64,000 nt of DNA from Comamonas composti DSM 21721 (GTDB lineage: Bacteria > Pseudomonadota > Gammaproteobacteria > Burkholderiales > Burkholderiaceae_C), in assembly GCF_000429845.1 (NCBI RefSeq), contig NZ_AUCQ01000003.1, forward strand, positions 1 to 64,000, in the 5' to 3' direction. A program made the translations under genes and the position numbers. The notes beneath the pieces were generated by a model, which worked only from the letters and a program-made list of their open reading frames with translations, was not told the origin of the DNA and made no database searches. Shown one piece after another: positions 27,352 to 35,798 of the stretch. Numbering within the stretch: position 1 is the stretch's first letter; every line of letters starts with the position of its first letter.

Positions 27352-27750
27352 ATGAAATCCTCTATACGCATTGTCGATGTCGACCGCCTGGAAACCTGGA
27401 GCAAGTACCGCGCCGGGCTTTGCGACAGCTGTGCAGCCAACTGCTGCACCATGCCGCTGGAGGTGGGGCTGGCCGACCTGGTGCGCCTGGGCCTGGTCGA
27501 TGCCTTCGAAGTCGACAATGTGGAGCCCAAGCTCATCGCCAAACGGCTGCTCAAGCTGCGGCTGATCGACCACTACAACCCCAAGCACAACCTCTTCACC
27601 ATGGCGCGGCGCGCCAGTGGGGACTGCCATTTTCTCGATGTGAAGACAAGGCGCTGCACGGTCTATGCCACCCGCCCCGAAACCTGCCGCCTGCATCCGG
27701 GAAAAGGCCCCAGGCCGGGTTTTTGTGCGTATGGGCAAAAGGGGCGTTGA
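27352..27750 (+). CDS. YkgJ-family cysteine-cluster protein
   Basis: 132 residues. Nine Cys are visible, including CDSCAANCC near residues 24-32 and two later groups (DCHFLDVKTRRC and TCRLHPG...FC). This pattern defines the YkgJ/UPF0153 family, thought to bind zinc or an iron-sulphur cluster; the biochemical role is not established. It follows the Wadjet operon on the same strand but has its own leader, so it is probably a separate core gene. Confidence 0.8.
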   Translation: MKSSIRIVDVDRLETWSKYRAGLCDSCAANCCTMPLEVGLADLVRLGLVDAFEVDNVEPKLIAKRLLKLRLIDHYNPKHNLFTMARRASGDCHFLDVKTRRCTVYATRPETCRLHPGKGPRPGFCAYGQKGR

Positions 27751-27902
27751 GCAACAGACTTTTAATCCGCTGGCCATGAGCTCGAATTTCGCAATCAACG
27801 ATGTGCTGTTGAATGCAGGACTGCCCCTCTGACTTGCCTGCTTTTAAAAATACAATTTATGCAGACAGCGATATATTTTCCAGGGATTCCTGGATTCAGG
27901 AT

Positions 27903-28679
27903 CTATCCACATACAAAATCAGACTGACCTTTCCAGGAATCCCCTGTCACCGGGTTTTTAGGACTTCCTGGATATTCACAGGCTGCCACTTTATAACTTC
28001 CTTGAAACGGAACAATGGCAACCTTGGTGCCTGGTCTTATACCGGATATTCCCCATTCAACATAGCATCCACCAGAATGACAGTAGCGAGCAAAAATATT
28101 GAAGCTGCAGCCATTATGAATACCATCAATACCTTTGCTGTATTGAGTACGCCTTACCATGCTGACGCAACTCCCCGCAGTTCTGAACTTATTGCTTTGC
28201 GTGCTCCCACCCCTTAATTGAGATGGTTGAGAATTTTCTTGAGAAGTCAATTTTTTCCCCTGATCATTTATTCCTCCAGTAATAACTGGTTCTGCTGATA
28301 CTCTTGTGGGAGCCTCAATCAGAGGAAGAGAGGATTGCCTAATTTCTGTACTTACAGACTCCGACTTGGGGACATAGGCTGGTTTGGCGCCTTGCGACTG
28401 CGATGCATTCTTGCTTTGTACATATGCATTTCCGGCTTCGCTCCAGACGGCTGAGCTTTGCTCCACATCCATGCTTCCACCAAGAGTGAAGACATCCATC
28501 AATGCCCCCATGGCAACGCCCATGGTGCCTATCCATAATCCCGATATAACGTTTCCTTCGGAAAACTCGCTGCCGGATTTCTCTATTGCCTTCATCGTGG
28601 TGCATCCAGTAATGAATAGCATGCAGACAGATATGGAGAGCACTCTTATCAGGCTTAGGCAGGATTTAATTTGTTTCAT
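27903..28679 (-). CDS. Hypothetical lipoprotein
   Basis: 258 residues. The N-terminus MKQIKSCLSLIRVLSISVCM ends in a lipobox LFITGC (Cys about 26), so the mature protein should be lipid-anchored in a membrane. Residues about 45-65 are glycine-rich and hydrophobic (GLWIGTMGVAMGALMDVF), perhaps a second membrane-contacting helix. The rest is Ser/Gln/Asn-rich and ends in a Cys-containing domain (five Cys after residue 168) that may form disulphides. Base composition is clearly poorer in G+C than the neighbours, which suggests transfer. I do not recognise the family. Confidence 0.7.
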   Translation of the reverse strand: MKQIKSCLSLIRVLSISVCMLFITGCTTMKAIEKSGSEFSEGNVISGLWIGTMGVAMGALMDVFTLGGSMDVEQSSAVWSEAGNAYVQSKNASQSQGAKPAYVPKSESVSTEIRQSSLPLIEAPTRVSAEPVITGGINDQGKKLTSQENSQPSQLRGGSTQSNKFRTAGSCVSMVRRTQYSKGIDGIHNGCSFNIFARYCHSGGCYVEWGISGIRPGTKVAIVPFQGSYKVAACEYPGSPKNPVTGDSWKGQSDFVCG

Positions 28680-28701
28680 GGAAATGCTCGATCAGCAGGG
28701 T

Positions 28702-28772
28702 TTTCGGTAGAAATATTCAGTTACCGAAATTTTGCAGGAGCAAGTTTTCTTGTCCATCCCCCAAATAAGGGG
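28702..28772. terminator. Two small hairpins between lipoprotein gene and histidine kinase
   Basis: TTTCGGTA pairs with TACCGAAA (28702-28729, then TTTT), and CCCCC with GGGGG around AAATAA (28757-28772). They sit just downstream of the histidine kinase stop and upstream of the lipoprotein start, so they probably separate these transcripts. Neither is a textbook terminator in the minus direction. Confidence 0.35.
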
Positions 28773-28823
28773 GTCTATCTTTTCCAAGAATTTCCGCGCA
28801 GGACTTGGCGCCCTCGCCTCGGC

Positions 28824-30227
28824 TCAAACCACAGCTGGCATGCCCGGCAGCCAGATGCGGGCCTCCAGCCCCGGGTGCCGGTTTTCAAAGCTCAGCCGCC
28901 CCCCATGCAGATGGATGATGGCCTGCACGCTGGCCAGGCCCAGGCCGTAGCCGGGGCGGTCGGACCGGCCCCGGAAGAAGCGGGTGCTCATTTTTTCGCG
29001 GGTGCTCTCGTCCACCCCCGGGCCCTGGTCCAGGATCAGGATTTCCACGCCCCAGGCACCGCCCTGCGCGCCGAGCTCATGGGCCTGGCCTGCGCGCAGC
29101 AGTACATCAGCGCCATGGGCGCTGTGGCGTGCGCTGCCGTATTTGACGGCGTTGTCCACGAGATTGGCCACGGCGCTGGCCAGCAGATCGCCGTCGCCCA
29201 GGGCCATGGGCGCCTGCTGGACTTCGAGCTTGAGCTGGCCGCCCGCATCCTCGACCAGGGGCTCGTAGAACTCGACCACGTCGATGAGCAGGGCCTGCAG
29301 GTCCACGGGCGCGAAGTTCTTGCGCGTGGCGCCGCTTTCCACCTCGGCGATCTGCAGCAGCTTGTCGAAGACCACGCCCAGCTCGGCGACTTCCTCGGCC
29401 ACCAGGGCCAGGGTTTCGTTCTTCTCTTCGGGCGTGGCCTGCTGGGCATTGCGCAGGCGCAGCAGGATGCGCGTGAGCGGCGTGCGCAGGTTGTGGGCAA
29501 TGGTGTTGGAGACATGGCGTATGCCGTCCATGAGCAGCTCCAGCCGGTCGAGCATGGCGTTGATGTCGCGGTTGAGCAGCGTGAATTCGTCGTCGCGCCC
29601 GCTGACCGGGATGCGCTGGCTCAGATCGCCCGTGGCCACGCGCGCCATGGTGTTGCGTATGTCCGAGGCACGCGACTCGACCACGCGCCGGAAGGCGCCC
29701 GCGCCCAGCAAGGCCATGCCCAGGGCGACCATGGCGGCCAGCAGGCTGGCGCGGCCGAACAGCTCCTCCACATCGGCCTGGGCCTGCATGTCGCCGCCCA
29801 CGGCCAGCAGCTTGCCGTCCGGCAGTTCGGCCACGGCCACGCGGCCCGAGATGATGCGCCCGCCGCGCCTGACCTTGAGGTCGCGCACGCCCAGCTGGGT
29901 GATTTTTCGCGCGGGGATCGGATCGGCATTGCCCAGAAGCGGGATGCCGGCGGCACTCATGAGGATCAGGATTTCGGTGTCGGTGTTGACGCCGTCGAGC
30001 AGGGTTTGCTGGATCTCGGATTCCAGCGCCTCCTGCCCGTATTTCTCGCGGTGCTCGACCAGGCGGCGCAGATGGTTCTCGGCCTGACGGTCCATGCGCA
30101 TGCGCAGCACGCCCACGGTCTGCACATAGAACACCGACAGCACGATGGACATGGTCAGCACCAGAAAGGCCCCGTAGATCAGGGCCAGCCTGAAGGAGGT
30201 GGAGCTCCAGGGCTTGAAGAGCTTCAT
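28824..30227 (-). CDS. Sensor histidine kinase of metal-efflux two-component system
   Basis: 467 residues from ATG 30227. Membrane helices at about 13-38 and 160-178 enclose a periplasmic sensor domain, followed by HAMP (about 180-235), HisKA with H245 in SNTIAHNLRTPL, and an ATPase domain (NLVDNAVKYG, LDQGPGVD, GYGLGLASV). The residue after the phospho-His is Asn, where Asp or Glu is usual. It is translationally coupled to the response regulator (ATG over the stop). Its position beside the czc-type genes suggests it senses heavy-metal ions; the signal is inferred. Confidence 0.87.
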   Translation of the reverse strand: MKLFKPWSSTSFRLALIYGAFLVLTMSIVLSVFYVQTVGVLRMRMDRQAENHLRRLVEHREKYGQEALESEIQQTLLDGVNTDTEILILMSAAGIPLLGNADPIPARKITQLGVRDLKVRRGGRIISGRVAVAELPDGKLLAVGGDMQAQADVEELFGRASLLAAMVALGMALLGAGAFRRVVESRASDIRNTMARVATGDLSQRIPVSGRDDEFTLLNRDINAMLDRLELLMDGIRHVSNTIAHNLRTPLTRILLRLRNAQQATPEEKNETLALVAEEVAELGVVFDKLLQIAEVESGATRKNFAPVDLQALLIDVVEFYEPLVEDAGGQLKLEVQQAPMALGDGDLLASAVANLVDNAVKYGSARHSAHGADVLLRAGQAHELGAQGGAWGVEILILDQGPGVDESTREKMSTRFFRGRSDRPGYGLGLASVQAIIHLHGGRLSFENRHPGLEARIWLPGMPAVV

Positions 30228-30931
30228 CAGGCGACCTGGGGCAGATCCTGAGGCCGGTCCGAGAGGCTGTAGCCCACGCCGCGCACGGTATGGATCAGCG
30301 CGGGCTCGAAACCCTTGTCCACCTTGCCGCGCAGCCGGCTGATGTGCACGTCGATGACATTCGTCTGGGGGTCGAACCGGTAGTCCCACACCGATTCCAG
30401 CAGCATGGTGCGGGTGACGATCTGGTGGGCGTGCTGCATCAGAAAGGCCAGCAGCCTGAACTCGCGCGGCTGCAGGGCCAGGGGCTGGCCTGCGCGCTCG
30501 GCGCTGCGCGTGAGCAGGTTCAGACGCAGATCGGCCAGGCGCATCTCGCGCTCGGGCGCGGGAATCTGGGCGCGGCGCACCAGGGCCTCGAGCCGCGCCG
30601 ACAGTTCGGAGAAGGCAAAGGGTTTGGTCAGGTAGTCGTCGCAGCCGGCCTTGAGCCCGCGCACGCGCTCGTCCGTGGCCGACAAGGCGCTGAGCACCAG
30701 CACCGGCGTCTGCTTGCCCATGGAGCGCAGGGTCTGCAGGATCTGCAGGCCGTCAAAGCCGTTGGGCAGCATGCGGTCGAGGATGATCACATCCCAGCTC
30801 TCGCCCACGGCCATGGCAATGCCTTGCACGCCATCACCACAGACCGAGACCTGGGCCCCCTGCTGGCGCAGGCCTTCGGCTATGTAGCGCGCGTTGAGCG
30901 CATCGTCTTCGATGATGAGATAGCGGTACAT
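30227..30931 (-). CDS. OmpR-family response regulator
   Basis: 234 residues. Receiver domain with acidic pocket IEDD (8-10), phospho-acceptor D52 in IILDRMLPN and K102 in YLTKPF, then a winged-helix DNA-binding domain ending HTVRGVGYSL. It closely follows the CzcR/CopR pattern. It is the promoter-proximal gene with its kinase downstream. Its likely target is the czc-type promoter, where TTAC-N6-GTAA occurs at 37056. Confidence 0.88.
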   Translation of the reverse strand: MYRYLIIEDDALNARYIAEGLRQQGAQVSVCGDGVQGIAMAVGESWDVIILDRMLPNGFDGLQILQTLRSMGKQTPVLVLSALSATDERVRGLKAGCDDYLTKPFAFSELSARLEALVRRAQIPAPEREMRLADLRLNLLTRSAERAGQPLALQPREFRLLAFLMQHAHQIVTRTMLLESVWDYRFDPQTNVIDVHISRLRGKVDKGFEPALIHTVRGVGYSLSDRPQDLPQVA

Positions 30932-30947
30932 CTAGGGTGGCAAAAGC

Positions 30948-31041
30948 AAAAAAATGAGCTGCTAGCGCTTTCCATTACTAGGTTTCAGATGTAAATCCAC
31001 CTGAAACCCTTGATCAACCAGCGCTGGCAGCTCATTTTTTT
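30948..31041. repeat. Long palindromic repeat, copy 1
   Basis: AAAAAAATGAGCTG at the left pairs with CAGCTCATTTTTTT at the right. Inside lie AGCGCT on both sides and GGTTTCAG pairing with CTGAAACC, plus TTGATCAA. A second copy, reverse-oriented, occurs at 56730-56807 with the same ordered blocks. Transcribed, it would fold into a long branched hairpin ending in U's on both strands, so it can act as a bidirectional terminator downstream of the czc-type operon and upstream of the regulator. Confidence 0.8.
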
Positions 31042-31080
31042 ATGCAAGCCAGCGCATGCAGCACCAACTATACGCAGTCC

Positions 31081-31353
31081 TGAGAACGTGTTTACGATCT
31101 CCTCGGTGCCGCGCCAGTGTCTTTGCGGGATGGGATACGAGGCGCGATACCGCAGCAATAGCCGTGCTATTGCGAGGATTCGCAACGCTGTAGACCGCCC
31201 GCAAAGGCACTGTCCCGAAGGGTTGGAGCGAAATCGGGCGATTTCTTCGCGCTGGCCCTTGCTTGCATCCCGGTGCAAGCTGCGGCCCATCGACTCGAAC
31301 TCATCCCGATTGCACTCCAACGCGGCAGCGTAGAGATCGTAAACACGTTCTGA
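31081..31353. mobile_element. MITE-like element with 18-bp perfect inverted repeats
   Basis: AGAACGTGTTTACGATCT at 31083-31100 is the exact reverse complement of 31334-31351, with flanking bases extending the match to 20 of 21. The ~270-bp interior codes for no credible protein: frames on both strands read through it, but with Arg/Ser/Cys-rich junk. A single end-like copy is found at 49030-49045, and a shorter AGAACGTGTT at 17820-17829. Size, ends and lack of a gene fit a non-autonomous miniature element, or a structured intergenic repeat. Confidence 0.65.
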
Positions 31354-31356
31354 AAT

Positions 31357-32691
31357 TCAGGGCCGCACCTCGGGCAGATCGCCGCTGGCCAGGCGCACCT
31401 GCCATTCGGCAAGCAGCATTTCCTTGACCAGATCCAGGTGCTCCAGCCGGTGCTCGTTGATCGAGCCCAGCGAGTCGATGAGCTCCAGAATGCTGCCCTG
31501 GCCCAGCTGGTAGGCATCCTGGGCCATTTGCTGCAGCGGCGTGATCTGGGTCAGGCCCTGCTTTTCATAGGCGAGCACGGCCTGGCGGCGCAGCTTGAGC
31601 TGCTTGAGCGCGCGCTGCAGTTCGCTGCGCGCCTCAAGCACGGCCGCATCGTAGTGCAGCCGGGCCTGCTCGGCCTCGACCTGGGCACGCTCTATCTCGC
31701 CCCGGCGGCGGTCGAACAAGGGCAGCTCCACGGAGACGCCGATCTGGTTGTACTTGCCATCCTGGGAGTTGCGCACGCGCGCCACGCCGACGCTGGGCGT
31801 GGGCAGGGCTTCGCGGCGCTCAAGGTCGATCTTGTGACGCAGCTGGTCAAGCTCGGCCTGGCTCGCGCGCACGGCCGGCAGGCGCAGGCGTGCCTCTTCC
31901 CACAGGGCTTCGAAGCGCGGCTGCGCGGCCTCGTTGGCGGCCTGCAGGCTGCCCACGGCACGCGGTTCCCATTGCGGCAAGGCCGCCAGCTGGGCGGCAT
32001 GCGAGACCGCATCCTGCCAGTCGGATTCGGCCTGGCTGACCTGCATGGCCATCTGCGCGAGCTGCAAGTCCAGGCGCGCACCGTCGTAGCGGCTGCGCGC
32101 ACCGGCCTGGATCTGGCCGCGCACGATGTGCCCGGCCTTTTCCAGCGACTGCTGGGCCTGCTGCCAGACCTCCAGGCGCTGCTGGGTCATGAGCAGCTCG
32201 ATGAAGGCCTCGGCCGCATCGCCCAGGCTGCCGGCCACGGCCACATCGACCTGGGCACGGGCCGTGGTCTCGCCCTTGCGCGCGTTCTCCATGCGCATGC
32301 CGCGCTGGCCGAAGATGGGCAGCGGCTGCTCTATGCCCCACTCGCGCTCGCCGGGCTTGTTGCCATAGTTCACGGTGGGATTCGGAAACACCGCCGCGCT
32401 CTTGCTGTCGGCCTTGGCCAGATCCAGCAGCAGCCTGTCGGCCGCCAGCTGGGGCCGGTTCGCGACCACGAGCTGCAGATACTCCTGCATGCCCAGGGCC
32501 TGCTGGGGCATGGCTGGCGGCATCTGGGCCTCTGCGGCAACCGCGAAGGCCGTCTGCGCCGGCTGTGCGAGCACCGGGCTTGCGGCAAAGCCCAGCGCCA
32601 GCAAGGCCGTCAGTGTCCGGGCTTTGAAACTCCATCGATGGATGGGCGCGCCGTGCAAGGCGGCAAAGCCGTTCAGGGGGTGCTTATTCAT
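31357..32691 (-). CDS. TolC-family outer-membrane channel of metal efflux (CzcC-like)
   Basis: 444 residues with a Sec signal peptide (basic start, hydrophobic TALLALGFAASPVLAQ) and long helical repeats typical of OEP/TolC proteins: GMQEYLQLVVANRPQLAADR and YNQIGVSVELPLFDRRRGE are conserved signatures. Trimeric, it forms the outer-membrane tunnel for ions pumped by the RND protein encoded upstream. Its start overlaps the stop of the RND gene by 8 bases. It is the last gene of the czcBAC-type operon on the minus strand. Confidence 0.85.
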   Translation of the reverse strand: MNKHPLNGFAALHGAPIHRWSFKARTLTALLALGFAASPVLAQPAQTAFAVAAEAQMPPAMPQQALGMQEYLQLVVANRPQLAADRLLLDLAKADSKSAAVFPNPTVNYGNKPGEREWGIEQPLPIFGQRGMRMENARKGETTARAQVDVAVAGSLGDAAEAFIELLMTQQRLEVWQQAQQSLEKAGHIVRGQIQAGARSRYDGARLDLQLAQMAMQVSQAESDWQDAVSHAAQLAALPQWEPRAVGSLQAANEAAQPRFEALWEEARLRLPAVRASQAELDQLRHKIDLERREALPTPSVGVARVRNSQDGKYNQIGVSVELPLFDRRRGEIERAQVEAEQARLHYDAAVLEARSELQRALKQLKLRRQAVLAYEKQGLTQITPLQQMAQDAYQLGQGSILELIDSLGSINEHRLEHLDLVKEMLLAEWQVRLASGDLPEVRP

Positions 32692-35600
32692 TTTCTTCTT
32701 GCCTCACCAGATTCTTGGGCCCCAAAAATGCATACAGCACGGGCAGCAGCACCAGGGCCACCAGGGGCAGGACCAGCATGCCGCCCACGATGACCGAGGC
32801 AAAGGGCTTTTGCGTTTCGCTGCCCACGCCCGTGGACAGGGCCATGGGCAGCAGGCCCAGCAGCGCCAGCAGCGAGACCAGCAAAATGGAGCGCATGCGC
32901 TCGGCCGCGCCCTCGATCAAGGCCTGCAGCAGCGGCATGCCCTGGCGGCGCAGCTCTTCCACGGCCGAGATCACGAGCAGGCCCGCCAGCGCCACCTGGC
33001 CCAGCAGGGCGATGAAGCCGATGGCCGCGCTGATCGACAGCTCGATCCCCGCGAAATGCAGGGCCGCAATGCCACCCACCATGGCAAACGGCGCGCACAG
33101 CAAAATGATGCCCGCGCTGCGTGCCTGGCCCAGCGCGCTGAACAGCAGCGCATAGACGATGAGCAGAGACAGCGGCACGACGATCTTCAGGCGCTCCGCA
33201 GCACGCTGCTGGTTCTCCCATTCGCCGCCCCAGATGGCCTGATAGCCCTCGGGCATCTGTACGTTCTGCTTGAACGTGGCCAGCGTCTCCTTGACCACCG
33301 AGCCGATGTCGCGGCCTTCCACGTTGAACTTGAGCGCCATGTAGCGCGCATTGCCTTCGCGGAAGATGGAGGAGTTGCCGATCTTGATGCCCACCTGGCC
33401 CACGGAGTGCAGGGGCACGGAGCCGCCATCGGGCAGGGGAATGGCGATGGAGCGTATGCGCTCCTCGTCCATGCGGTCCACATAGGGCAGGCGCACGCGC
33501 ACGGGCACGGGGTATTCGCCCTCCCACAGCGTGGTCGAGACGTTGCCGGCCAGCGCCGCTTCCAGCGTCTTCTGCGCGGTCTCCATGTCCACGCCCTGGC
33601 GCGCCAGCGCCTGGCGGTCGAACTCCACATGCACCTGGGGCGCGGGAGCGTCGCGGTACAGGCCCAGATCGACCACGCCCTCGATGCCCTTGACCAGATC
33701 CTGGGTCTGCTCCAGCAGGCTGCGCAGCTGGGGGATCTCGGGGCCGAAGACCTTGAGCACAACCTGGCCGCGCGCGCCCGAGGTGGACTCTTCCACGCTG
33801 TCGCGAATCGGCTGGGCAAAGTTGAAGGACACGCCCGGTATCTCGCTGAGCGAAGCGCGCATCTGCTCGATGAGCTGGGGCTTGTCCAGACCCTTGCGCC
33901 ATTCGCCATGGCCCTTGAGACGCACCAGCACCTTGGCCAGGTTCAGCGTCTCGTTGTCCGTACCCGACTCGGGCCGGCCCTGCTCGGTGGTCACCGAGAT
34001 CACTTCGGGGAAGGCATTGAGCAGCGAGCGCACATCGCGCAGCACTTCCTGGCCCTTTTCCAGCGAGATCGAGGCCGGCATCTCCACCAGCACATAGGCA
34101 TCGCCTTCATCGAGTTCGGGCAGGAATTCCGTGCCCAGCCACAGCGCCGAGACCCCGGCTCCACCCAGCGCGGCCACGAACACCACGATCACCATGATGC
34201 GGCGCCGGCCCTCGCCAAGCATGCGCGTCACCCATTGCTGGTAGCCGTGATGCATGCGGTCGAAGACCTTGGGCTCCTCGACCATCGCATGCTTGGGCTT
34301 GAGCAGCAGCGCACACAGCGCCGGCACCAGACCCATGGCAAACACCAGCGCGCCCAGCAGCGCAAAGCTGTAGGTCATGGCCAGCGGACGGAAAATGCGG
34401 CCCTCGATGCTTTGCAGCGAGAACACGGGAATCAGCGCCGCGATCACGATCGCCATGGCAAACAGCGTGGGCTTGGCCACGGCCACGGCCGAATCGATGA
34501 TGATCTGGCGCATGTCGGCCTGGGTCTGGGGCTTGCGCAGGCGCGCATTGCGCAGAATGTTCTCGGCCAGCACCACGGCGCCATCGACCATGATGCCGAA
34601 GTCGATGGCCCCCATGGAGATCAGGTTCGCGGGCATGCCCAGCCAGTGCAGGCCGATGAAGGCCACGAGCAGGGACAGCGGAATCACCGTGGCCACGATC
34701 AGCGAGCCGCGCACACTGCGCAGGAACAGCCACAGCACGCCGATGATCAGCGCAGCACCGAACAGCAGGTTGTGCTGCACCGTGCCCAGCGTATGGCTGA
34801 CCAGGTCGGAGCGGTCGTAATTGGTCTCCATGCGCATGCCCTGGGGTAGGCCGCCGTCGTTGAGCTCGGCCACCTTGGCATGGATTTGATCGAGCACCAC
34901 CGAAGGGTTGGCACCGCGCTTGAGCAGCACAATGCCCTGAACCACGTCGTCGGCATCGTCCATGCCCACCGAGCCCTGGCGCGGCGTATGCGACTGCACC
35001 ACACGGGCCACATCGCCAATGGTCACCGGCGCGCTGCCGCGCATGGCCACGACCACGCCGCGAATCTCCTGCGGCGTGCGCAGCAGGCCAATGCCGCGGA
35101 TGATCAGCGACTGCTCGCCACGGCGCATGAGGCCGCCGCCCACGTTGCGGTTGGACTTGGACAGGGCCTCGTTCACATCCTCCAGCGACAGGCCCAGCGC
35201 ATACAGCTTTTCGGGATCGACCTCGACGTGGTACTCCTTGACGAAGCCGCCGATGCTGACCACGTCGGCCACGCCCTGCACCTGCTTGAGCACGCGCACC
35301 ACATGCCATTCCTGCTCGGTGCGCAACTGCGCCAGCGTATGGCGCTCGCTGCGCAGGCTGTAGTAGAAGATCTTGCCCAGCGGCGTGTAGTCGGGCGCCA
35401 TCTCGGGTGTGACGCCCTCGGGCAGATCGGCCTGGGGCAGGCGCTGGGAGACCTCGGCACGCGCATGAAAGCTCTCGGCCTCGTCATCGAAGACCAGGTT
35501 GATCATGGCCAGCCCGAAGTAGCTCTCCGAGCGCAGCGAGACCAGGCCCGGCGTGCCGTTGAGCTCGCGCTCCAGCGGCTGGGTGATCTGGCGCTCGACC

Positions 35601-35779
35601 TCCTCGGGCGCCAGGCCCGGGGCCTGCGCAATCACACCTACCTGCACATTGGTCACATCGGGATAGGCCTCGATGGCGGTCTGCAAATAGGAATACACGC
35701 CGTACACGGCAATCAGCAAGGTGGCGCACACGGCCACCATGCGCCTGTGCACCACAAACGCTATCAAAGAACGCAGCAT
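32684..35779 (-). CDS. Heavy-metal RND efflux pump (CzcA/CusA family)
   Basis: 1031 residues with 12 membrane helices and two large periplasmic loops. In helix 4, residues about 390-406 read GAIDFGIMVDGAVVLAE, carrying D393, D399 and E406 in the arrangement of divalent-cation (Zn/Co/Cd) exporters rather than the copper/silver type. Proton flow drives ions from the periplasm or cytosol out through the CzcC-like channel. It follows the membrane-fusion gene after 19 bases. The ion specificity is inferred from the motif. Confidence 0.9.
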   Translation of the reverse strand: MLRSLIAFVVHRRMVAVCATLLIAVYGVYSYLQTAIEAYPDVTNVQVGVIAQAPGLAPEEVERQITQPLERELNGTPGLVSLRSESYFGLAMINLVFDDEAESFHARAEVSQRLPQADLPEGVTPEMAPDYTPLGKIFYYSLRSERHTLAQLRTEQEWHVVRVLKQVQGVADVVSIGGFVKEYHVEVDPEKLYALGLSLEDVNEALSKSNRNVGGGLMRRGEQSLIIRGIGLLRTPQEIRGVVVAMRGSAPVTIGDVARVVQSHTPRQGSVGMDDADDVVQGIVLLKRGANPSVVLDQIHAKVAELNDGGLPQGMRMETNYDRSDLVSHTLGTVQHNLLFGAALIIGVLWLFLRSVRGSLIVATVIPLSLLVAFIGLHWLGMPANLISMGAIDFGIMVDGAVVLAENILRNARLRKPQTQADMRQIIIDSAVAVAKPTLFAMAIVIAALIPVFSLQSIEGRIFRPLAMTYSFALLGALVFAMGLVPALCALLLKPKHAMVEEPKVFDRMHHGYQQWVTRMLGEGRRRIMVIVVFVAALGGAGVSALWLGTEFLPELDEGDAYVLVEMPASISLEKGQEVLRDVRSLLNAFPEVISVTTEQGRPESGTDNETLNLAKVLVRLKGHGEWRKGLDKPQLIEQMRASLSEIPGVSFNFAQPIRDSVEESTSGARGQVVLKVFGPEIPQLRSLLEQTQDLVKGIEGVVDLGLYRDAPAPQVHVEFDRQALARQGVDMETAQKTLEAALAGNVSTTLWEGEYPVPVRVRLPYVDRMDEERIRSIAIPLPDGGSVPLHSVGQVGIKIGNSSIFREGNARYMALKFNVEGRDIGSVVKETLATFKQNVQMPEGYQAIWGGEWENQQRAAERLKIVVPLSLLIVYALLFSALGQARSAGIILLCAPFAMVGGIAALHFAGIELSISAAIGFIALLGQVALAGLLVISAVEELRRQGMPLLQALIEGAAERMRSILLVSLLALLGLLPMALSTGVGSETQKPFASVIVGGMLVLPLVALVLLPVLYAFLGPKNLVRQEENE

Positions 35780-35798
35780 CTATAGAACTCCTGCGCTC

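Noticed and set aside
31010-31353. Frames of 107-111 codons within the MITE-like element
   Set aside because: They cross the element's inverted repeats in both orientations, and the product text is Arg/Ser/Cys-rich without a domain.
32375-34849. 824-codon open frame antisense to the RND pump
   Set aside because: Its composition (His, Gln, Arg, Asp repeats) is the usual shadow of a high-GC gene; the pump on the other strand has all family motifs.
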